This document shows, in pieces, positions 5,775 through 9,861 of a stretch of 9,861 nt of DNA. The stretch spans positions 1 through 9,861 of the forward strand of contig JAOPYW010000265.1 of NCBI GenBank assembly GCA_025964405.1, in the 5' to 3' direction. Source of the stretch: Thermoleophilia bacterium. GTDB taxonomy: Bacteria > Actinomycetota > Thermoleophilia > Gaiellales > SKUG01. The translations under genes and the position numbers were made by a program. A model generated the notes under the pieces. That model made no database searches. It was not told where the DNA came from and worked only from the letters and a program-made list of their open reading frames with translations. The stretch's first letter is position 1; the number at the start of each line of letters is the position of its first letter.

Positions 5775-6227
5775 TCAGCCGTTCGACGGATCCAGGTCGA
5801 ACGAGACGTCGTAGAGCGGGGTCGCCACTGCGTCGAGCGCGCCGGTGATGCGGTCGGCGATGTCCCACGCGGCTCCGGTGACGTGGTCTGCAGCGCTCGC
5901 GGCGAGCAGCTCCCCCACACCCTGCGCCGCCGAGGCGAGGTCAGCTCGTCGCGGTTCGAACTCCGGTGCGACGCGGAGCGCGCCGGTGACGGCGTCGAGC
6001 AGCGCCGCGCGCGTGGCCTCAGCCGAGACCTGCGCCAGGTACGGACGCACGAGGTCGGCGGGCGCGATCGCGCGGCCGGCCGCTGCGGCAGCGGCTGCAC
6101 CCCGCTCGACGATGTCGTGGAGGCTGTTCGGCAGGAAGACCAGGTTCAGGGCTGCGCGAAAGCGGTCGGCGGGGCCCTGGGAGGCGGGCGCGGCAGGCGT
6201 CGCGGTAGTGATGCTGCTCAGCTGCAT
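5775..6227 (-). CDS. Hypothetical protein, 150 residues, alanine-rich and helical
   Basis: I do not recognise this protein. The ATG at 6227 is chosen because AAGGAG lies 4 nt upstream (plus-strand CTCCTT, 6232-6237); a longer in-frame start at 6269 lacks such a site. The sequence opens with a low-complexity 'TTATPAAPASQGPADR' stretch. Amphipathic helices follow: 'RFRAALNLVFLPNSLHDIVE', an alanine run (about 43-49) ending GRA, 'DLVRPYLAQVSAEATRAALL', and later 'SAADHVTGAAWDIADRI', ending acidic (FDLDPSNG). It has no cysteine, no clear signal peptide and no membrane segment; the alanine-rich parts are amphipathic. It is soluble and all-helical by eye. The upstream minus-strand neighbour is another small unknown gene 116 bp away; the downstream neighbour is convergent. 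Function unknown. Confidence 0.65.
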   Translation of the reverse strand: MQLSSITTATPAAPASQGPADRFRAALNLVFLPNSLHDIVERGAAAAAAAGRAIAPADLVRPYLAQVSAEATRAALLDAVTGALRVAPEFEPRRADLASAAQGVGELLAASAADHVTGAAWDIADRITGALDAVATPLYDVSFDLDPSNG

Positions 6228-6231
6228 GGTG

Positions 6232-6237
6232 CTCCTT
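6232..6237 (-). promoter_or_regulatory. Ribosome binding site of the 150-residue hypothetical gene
   Basis: AAGGAG on the minus strand ends 4 nt before the ATG at 6227. The spacing is slightly short but the match is strong, and it decides this start over 6269. Confidence 0.6.
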
Positions 6238-6279
6238 CGCGTGGGCGTGCGCGGCGGATACTTCCACATCGAACGACGA

Positions 6280-6307
6280 CGGCGGCGCGATGGCCCGGGG
6301 GCCGCCG
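6280..6307 (-). terminator. GC-rich hairpin downstream of the 68-residue gene
   Basis: CGGCGGC (6280-6286) and GCCGCCG (6301-6307) are perfect inverted arms around a 14-base loop. They lie 36 bp past the stop of the minus-strand gene ending at 6344. There is no T tract, so this is at best an actinobacterial-style GC terminator. Confidence 0.3.
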
Positions 6308-6343
6308 CGTCGCCTCGTGTCGTTCGGCCAGGTGCAGGTGACG

Positions 6344-6550
6344 TCAGGTGCGTCGGTGTGAGAAATCCTTCGCGTGGTCGACCGCGTGTTCCGCGCGCTG
6401 CTGCGCGCGGTCGGTCCAGCGCCGCGTGTGCTGCTGCACGTCGGCCGAAGGCGGGTCGCCCCGGCCCTGCGCGCGCCGACCGTCCTCGACGGTGCGCGCA
6501 CTCGCCGCCTCCCTGGCGCGGCCCATGAGCTGTTCGAGCTTCGGATCCAT
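6344..6550 (-). CDS. Hypothetical small protein, 68 residues, highly charged
   Basis: I do not recognise this protein. The ATG at 6550 is preceded at 7 nt by GGGAG (plus-strand CTCCC, 6558-6562), which supports a real gene; a longer in-frame start at 6607 has no such site. It is hydrophilic, rich in R, A, D, Q and H, and lacks cysteine and hydrophobic segments. The N-terminus (MDPKLEQLMGRAREAASAR) and C-terminus (WTDRAQQRAEHAVDHAKDFS, ending HRRT) look like two amphipathic helices joined by a polar linker with 'GRGDPPSA'. This composition is seen in small stress-type or nucleic-acid-contacting proteins, but that is not evidence of function. It lies 87 bp downstream of kup on the same strand with a possible terminator between, so it is probably transcribed separately. 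Confidence 0.6.
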   Translation of the reverse strand: MDPKLEQLMGRAREAASARTVEDGRRAQGRGDPPSADVQQHTRRWTDRAQQRAEHAVDHAKDFSHRRT

Positions 6551-6557
6551 CGTGTCG

Positions 6558-6562
6558 CTCCC
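6558..6562 (-). promoter_or_regulatory. Ribosome binding site of the 68-residue hypothetical gene
   Basis: GGGAG on the minus strand is 7 nt upstream of the ATG at 6550. It is the main reason for accepting this short gene and its start. Confidence 0.6.
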
Positions 6563-6589
6563 ATCGTTGGGGTCCACGTACGAACTCCC

Positions 6590-6637
6590 CCGAGCAGGTC
6601 GCAGCAAACGGGCGAACTGCGTCAGCCTCGTGCTCGG
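6590..6637 (-). terminator. Two-tier inverted repeat directly after the kup stop
   Basis: CCGAGCA (6590-6596) pairs with TGCTCGG (6631-6637), and nested inside CGCAG (6600-6604) pairs with CTGCG (6617-6621). The outer arm starts at the very next base after the kup TGA. The internal loop is asymmetric (3 against 9 bases). There is no T run, so this is a candidate GC-type terminator or 3' stabilising structure. Confidence 0.4.
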
Positions 6638-8674
6638 TCAGTCGAGCGCGCCTTCGGGCGCGTCGTCGCTGCCTGCATCGTCCACGGGCTCCGGCGTGAC
6701 GTGGGGGACGTCGACGAGGTCCGGCACCGGTTCGAGCTCCGGTCGCGGCGTGCGCACGCGTTCGATGTCGACGTGCGCTCCCATGATGATGGTGCGATCG
6801 CGCGGCAGCCCGAAGTATTCAACCGGATCGGCCGTGACGCGTGCGGTCAGCAGGAACAGCACGCGGCGCCAGCGCGCGATGCCCGGCATGTCGCCCCGGC
6901 GTAGCTCGATCGTCGAGAGGAAGTAGGTGAGGTCGTCGAGTTCGACCGGCGCCTCGAGGTCGGCGGCGGCGATCTGCTCGAGCACCTCGGGCACGTCGCT
7001 CGCGTCCATGTAACCGAAGCGTGCCGCGACGTGGCTGATGCCGTCGTCGGTGTAGCCGAGGTCGTCGATCGACAGTCGCTCGTCGAGCGGCACGTGTGCG
7101 ACGTCGGCGGCCTCGATCGAGAGGATGACGACGTGTTCGTGGAGCACGTGCAGGTGCTCGATGCACGCGCGCATCGCGAGCGGAGTGGTGACCGCATTGC
7201 GGTTGAGGAAGATGGCGGTGCCGGGGGCACGTGCGATCGGCGTTTCGAGCGTATGGATGTCGTCGATGAAGTCCCGGAGGGAACCCTCGTAGGCCTCGCG
7301 CTGGCGGGTGACGATGTCGCGGCCGCGGTTCCAGGTCGTGAAGATCGTGAAGACGACGACCGCGATCGAGAGCGTGAGCCAGGCGCCGCTCGGGATCTTG
7401 GTGATGTTCGCGGCGAGGAAGAGCAGGTCGACGGCGAGGAGCACCGCTCCCCCACCCAGCACGGCCCAGCGGGGTGCGCCCCAGCGCCGTCGCGCCACGT
7501 AGAGGATGAGCGCCGTCGTGATCGAGATGGTCCCCGTCACCGCCATGCCGTAGGCGAAGGCGAGGTCGACCGACGAGCGGAAGGTGAACACGAGGATGAG
7601 TACGCCCACCAGGATGAGCCAGTTGATGCCCGGCACGTAGATCTGGCCGGAGCTCTCGGCCGACGTGTACTTCACGCGCAGGCGCGGGAGGTAGCCCTTC
7701 TGCGCGGCCTGGTGCGCGAGCGAGAACGCACCGGTGATGACGGCCTGGGAAGCGATCACCGTGGCGAAGGTCGCGAGGATCACCATCGGCAGCACGCCCC
7801 AGTCGGGCACGAGGTGGAAGAACGGGCTCGCGATCGTGCCCTTCGGGTCGTCGAGGATGAGCGCGCCCTGGCCGAGGTAGTTGAGCACGCAGGCGGGCAG
7901 CACGAGCGAAAGCCATGCGCGGATGATCGGGATGCGACCGAAGTGGGCGAGGTCGGCGTAGAGCGCCTCGGCGCCGGTGATCGAGAGCACCACCGCTGAC
8001 AGCGCGAAGAAGGCGATGTGGAACTCGCTGAACAGGAAGTCGAGCGCGTAGCTCGGCGAGAGCGCCCGGAGGATCGCGGGGTGCTTCGTGATGCCGTGCA
8101 CCCCGAGCACCGCGAGCGAGCTGAACCACAGCACCATGATCGGGCCGAAGGCGCGCCCCACGACCGCCGTGCCGAACCGCTGGATGGCGAACAGCGCCAC
8201 GATGATGGCTGCAGTGATCGGCACGATGAGGTGTTCGAGCGACGGCTCGACGACCTTGAGCCCCTCGACCGCCGAGAGCACCGAGATCGCCGGCGTGATG
8301 ACGCTGTCGCCGAAGAACAATGCGACCCCGAAGATGCCGAGCATCGCAAGGACCGACTTGGTGCGGAACGAGCCGCGCGTGGCCGCGTCGCGGACGAGGG
8401 TGATGAGGGCGATGCCGCCGCCCTCCCCCTTGTTGTCGGCGCGCAGCACGATCAACACGTAGGTGACGGTGACGACGAGCATGATCGACCAGAAGATGAG
8501 CGAGATCACGCCGTAGACGTGGTCGATCGACGGCGTCACGACGTGCTTGTCTTCGGGATTGAACGCGGTCTGCAGCGTGTAGAGCGGGCTCGTGCCGATG
8601 TCGCCGAACACCACGCCCAGGGCCCCGATGTAGAGGGCGCGGGCGGAGAGCTTGCGGGCGGCGTCGTGACTCAT
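6638..8674 (-). CDS. kup: Kup/HAK/KT-family low-affinity potassium transporter
   Basis: A 678-residue polytopic membrane protein that takes up potassium, in this family by proton symport. The signature GVVFGDIGTSPLYTL is at 20-34, ADNKGEGG at about 79-86, FGDSVITPAISVLSA from 121, GAEALYADLAHFG at 234-246 and YVPGINW at 346-352. About twelve membrane segments occupy residues 12-445. A cytosolic C-terminal domain follows (about 446-637), ending in the typical 'FGLPRDRTIIMGAHVDIE'. The last 41 residues form an acidic, proline-rich tail (PELEPVPDLVDVPHVTPEPV...) beyond the usual family end. The ATG at 8674 puts the signature at the usual distance from the N-terminus. An in-frame start at 8716 would add residues that run into the divergent promoter region. 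No Shine-Dalgarno site is seen; CATGCT 7 nt upstream is a weak -10 candidate. It is divergent from the Old Yellow Enzyme gene. Confidence 0.95.
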   Translation of the reverse strand: MSHDAARKLSARALYIGALGVVFGDIGTSPLYTLQTAFNPEDKHVVTPSIDHVYGVISLIFWSIMLVVTVTYVLIVLRADNKGEGGGIALITLVRDAATRGSFRTKSVLAMLGIFGVALFFGDSVITPAISVLSAVEGLKVVEPSLEHLIVPITAAIIVALFAIQRFGTAVVGRAFGPIMVLWFSSLAVLGVHGITKHPAILRALSPSYALDFLFSEFHIAFFALSAVVLSITGAEALYADLAHFGRIPIIRAWLSLVLPACVLNYLGQGALILDDPKGTIASPFFHLVPDWGVLPMVILATFATVIASQAVITGAFSLAHQAAQKGYLPRLRVKYTSAESSGQIYVPGINWLILVGVLILVFTFRSSVDLAFAYGMAVTGTISITTALILYVARRRWGAPRWAVLGGGAVLLAVDLLFLAANITKIPSGAWLTLSIAVVVFTIFTTWNRGRDIVTRQREAYEGSLRDFIDDIHTLETPIARAPGTAIFLNRNAVTTPLAMRACIEHLHVLHEHVVILSIEAADVAHVPLDERLSIDDLGYTDDGISHVAARFGYMDASDVPEVLEQIAAADLEAPVELDDLTYFLSTIELRRGDMPGIARWRRVLFLLTARVTADPVEYFGLPRDRTIIMGAHVDIERVRTPRPELEPVPDLVDVPHVTPEPVDDAGSDDAPEGALD

Positions 8675-8741
8675 GCGGGCAAGCATGCCCTGTCGGCGCA
8701 CGAACGTCACGAACAATCGTGCCGGTCGCTACCATCGCCCC
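8675..8741. promoter_or_regulatory. Divergent kup / Old Yellow Enzyme promoter region with a 7-bp direct repeat
   Basis: The 67-bp gap must hold promoters for both genes. CACGAAC occurs twice, at 8699-8705 and 8708-8714, with a 9-bp period, and could be a half-site array for a regulator. No Shine-Dalgarno site is seen for either gene. Confidence 0.4.
8730..8735 (+). promoter_or_regulatory. Candidate -10 element for leaderless Old Yellow Enzyme transcript
   Basis: TACCAT (TANNNT, 4 of 6 matches to TATAAT) ends exactly 6 nt before the ATG at 8742. There is no Shine-Dalgarno site in between. The geometry is the same as upstream of the MarR-type gene. Confidence 0.4.
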
Positions 8742-9842
8742 ATGACCGAACCCGTGCACCTCGCCTCGCCCCTGCAGCTCCGCGGAGCCCGTCTCCGCAA
8801 CCGCATCGCGATCTCCCCGATGTGCCAGTACTCCGCCGGCACCGACGGCCTGGCCACCGACTGGCACCTCGTGCACCTGGGCGCACGCGCCGCCGGCGGC
8901 GCCGGCCTGGTCATCGCCGAGGCCACGGCGGTCACGCCGGAGGGACGCATCTCGCCGGCCGACCTCGGCATCTGGAGCGACGCGCACGTGGCGCCCCTCG
9001 CCCGCATCGTCGACTACCTCCACTCGCAGGGCGCGGCGGCCGGCATCCAGCTCGCACATGCGGGACGCAAGGCCGCGACGAACACGCCGTGGGACGGCGG
9101 CGGCGCACTTGCCGACGGCGCGGGCGGTTGGCCGGCCGTCGGGCCCTCGGCGCTGGCGTACGACGACGTGCACCAGCGGCCGCACGAGCTGACCGTCGCG
9201 GAGATCGAGCAGTTGGTGGAGCAGTTCGCGCAGGCGGCGCGTCGCGCCGTGACGGCCGGGTTCGACGTGCTCGAGGTACATGGAGCGCACGGGTACCTCC
9301 TCAACTCGTTCCTCTCGCCACTCTCCAACCACCGCACCGACGCATACGGCGGTTCCATCGAGGGCCGCAGCCGGGTGGTGCTCGACATCGTGCGAGCCAT
9401 CCGCGCGGCGGTGCCCGAGGACGTCGCACTGTTCCTGCGCGTGTCGGCGGTCGACTGGGTGCCCGGAGGCTGGACGATCGACGACACCGTGCACCTCGCG
9501 CGCGCCGCACGCGACGCGGGGGTCGACCTCGTCGACTGCAGCTCGGGCGGGGTGAGCCCCGACCAGCAGATCGACGTCGCCCCCGGGTACCAGGTGCCGT
9601 TCGCCCGCGCCGTGCAGGAGGCTGGTGTGCCGGCCGGCGCGGTGGGCCTCATCGAGCAGGCCGAACAGGCCGACGCCATCGTGCGCACGGGCGCGGCGGA
9701 GCTCGTGCTCGTCGCACGCGCATCGCTGCGCGATCCCAACTGGGCCACCAACGCGCTCATCGAACTCGGGCATGCCGCGCCGGTGCCGCGCCAGTACGGC
9801 CGCGGCTATTCCCGCTCCGTCGTGGCTGCCGGCCCGCGCTAG
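8742..9842 (+). CDS. NADH:flavin oxidoreductase, YqjM-type Old Yellow Enzyme
   Basis: A 366-residue FMN-dependent TIM-barrel ene-reductase that uses NAD(P)H to reduce activated C=C bonds. Family marks are SPMCQY with C28 and Y30 (the YqjM-class cysteine tuning FMN and the active-site tyrosine), WHLVHLG at 41-47, GIQLAHAGRK with Q103 and R109, EVHGAHGYLLNSFLSP with the substrate-anion pair H180 and H183, NHRTDAYGGS, and the FMN-phosphate region VGLIEQ...ELVLVARASLRDPNW. The C-terminal 'PVPRQYGRGY' fits the YqjM-type arginine finger that reaches the partner subunit. The cysteine and the length place it in the class II (thermophilic-like) group. The ATG at 8742 aligns with the family N-terminus; an in-frame ATG at 8673 would overlap kup. 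Its physiological substrate is not predictable; detoxification of enones or nitro compounds is typical. Confidence 0.95.
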   Translation: MTEPVHLASPLQLRGARLRNRIAISPMCQYSAGTDGLATDWHLVHLGARAAGGAGLVIAEATAVTPEGRISPADLGIWSDAHVAPLARIVDYLHSQGAAAGIQLAHAGRKAATNTPWDGGGALADGAGGWPAVGPSALAYDDVHQRPHELTVAEIEQLVEQFAQAARRAVTAGFDVLEVHGAHGYLLNSFLSPLSNHRTDAYGGSIEGRSRVVLDIVRAIRAAVPEDVALFLRVSAVDWVPGGWTIDDTVHLARAARDAGVDLVDCSSGGVSPDQQIDVAPGYQVPFARAVQEAGVPAGAVGLIEQAEQADAIVRTGAAELVLVARASLRDPNWATNALIELGHAAPVPRQYGRGYSRSVVAAGPR

Positions 9843-9861
9843 GCCCCGGGGCGCGGCTACT

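Noticed and set aside
5772..6528. Plus-strand open frames opposite the two small hypothetical genes
   Set aside because: The minus-strand frames have Shine-Dalgarno sites at sensible spacing, while the plus-strand frames do not and have an arginine/alanine-dominated composition.
8675..8716. Longer Kup start at 8716 (14 extra residues)
   Set aside because: It would push the family signature away from its usual N-terminal distance and consume most of the divergent promoter region; the ATG at 8674 fits better.
8673..8741. Longer Old Yellow Enzyme start at 8673
   Set aside because: The added residues (including PCRRTNVTNNR) do not resemble the family, would overlap the start of kup, and the ATG at 8742 aligns with the normal N-terminus.
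6819..9773. A 984-codon open frame on the minus strand spanning kup and the Old Yellow Enzyme gene
   Set aside because: Its translation is dominated by R, H, P, G and A with no domain, and it runs antisense to one clear gene and out of frame through another. This is a typical GC-rich shadow frame.
1..9861. CRISPR arrays, insertion sequences, toxin-antitoxin pairs or defence genes
   Set aside because: I saw no regularly spaced repeats, transposase motifs or recognisable toxin/antitoxin or defence domains. The 68-residue gene is charged, but nothing identifies it as an antitoxin.

Overview
The window is about 9.9 kb of GC-rich DNA. Coding density is high, GTG starts are frequent, and several start codons lack a Shine-Dalgarno site and sit just downstream of a -10-like hexamer. 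Together with Tad-type pilus genes and collagen-stalk proteins preceded by 'TGAxIxNxS' ladders, this suggests an actinobacterium, perhaps Thermoleophilia/Solirubrobacterales. That placement is recalled protein style, not a search result.

Layout. (1) 1-2233, plus: the 3' part of a VWA-TadB fusion gene followed by tadC, the inner-membrane platform of a Tad/Flp (type IVc pilus or type II secretion-like) machine. (2) 2284-2353, plus: tRNA-Cys(GCA). (3) 3116-2367, minus: a small three-cysteine protein followed after 9 bp by a MarR-family regulator. (4) 3117-3365: a non-coding divergent region of about 250 bp with a striking AT-rich patch. (5) 3366-5222, plus: two tandem, coupled genes for paralogous secreted proteins, each with a signal peptide, a short ladder repeat, an uninterrupted Gly-X-Y collagen stalk and a shared C-terminal head domain I do not recognise. 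(6) 5265-5753, plus: a GNAT acetyltransferase. (7) 6550-5775, minus: two small genes of unknown function, each with a clear ribosome binding site. (8) 8674-6638, minus: a Kup potassium transporter. (9) 8742-9842, plus: a YqjM-type Old Yellow Enzyme, divergent from kup across only 67 bp.

Functional links are limited. The Tad pair acts in one complex. The collagen pair is almost certainly co-expressed and may form one surface structure. The cysteine protein and MarR regulator look like one transcription unit, although marR may also have its own leaderless promoter. The rest looks like ordinary chromosomal housekeeping or accessory content. I see no CRISPR array, insertion sequence, integrase or phage gene. 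The most novel part is the collagen-stalk pair with its shared head domain.
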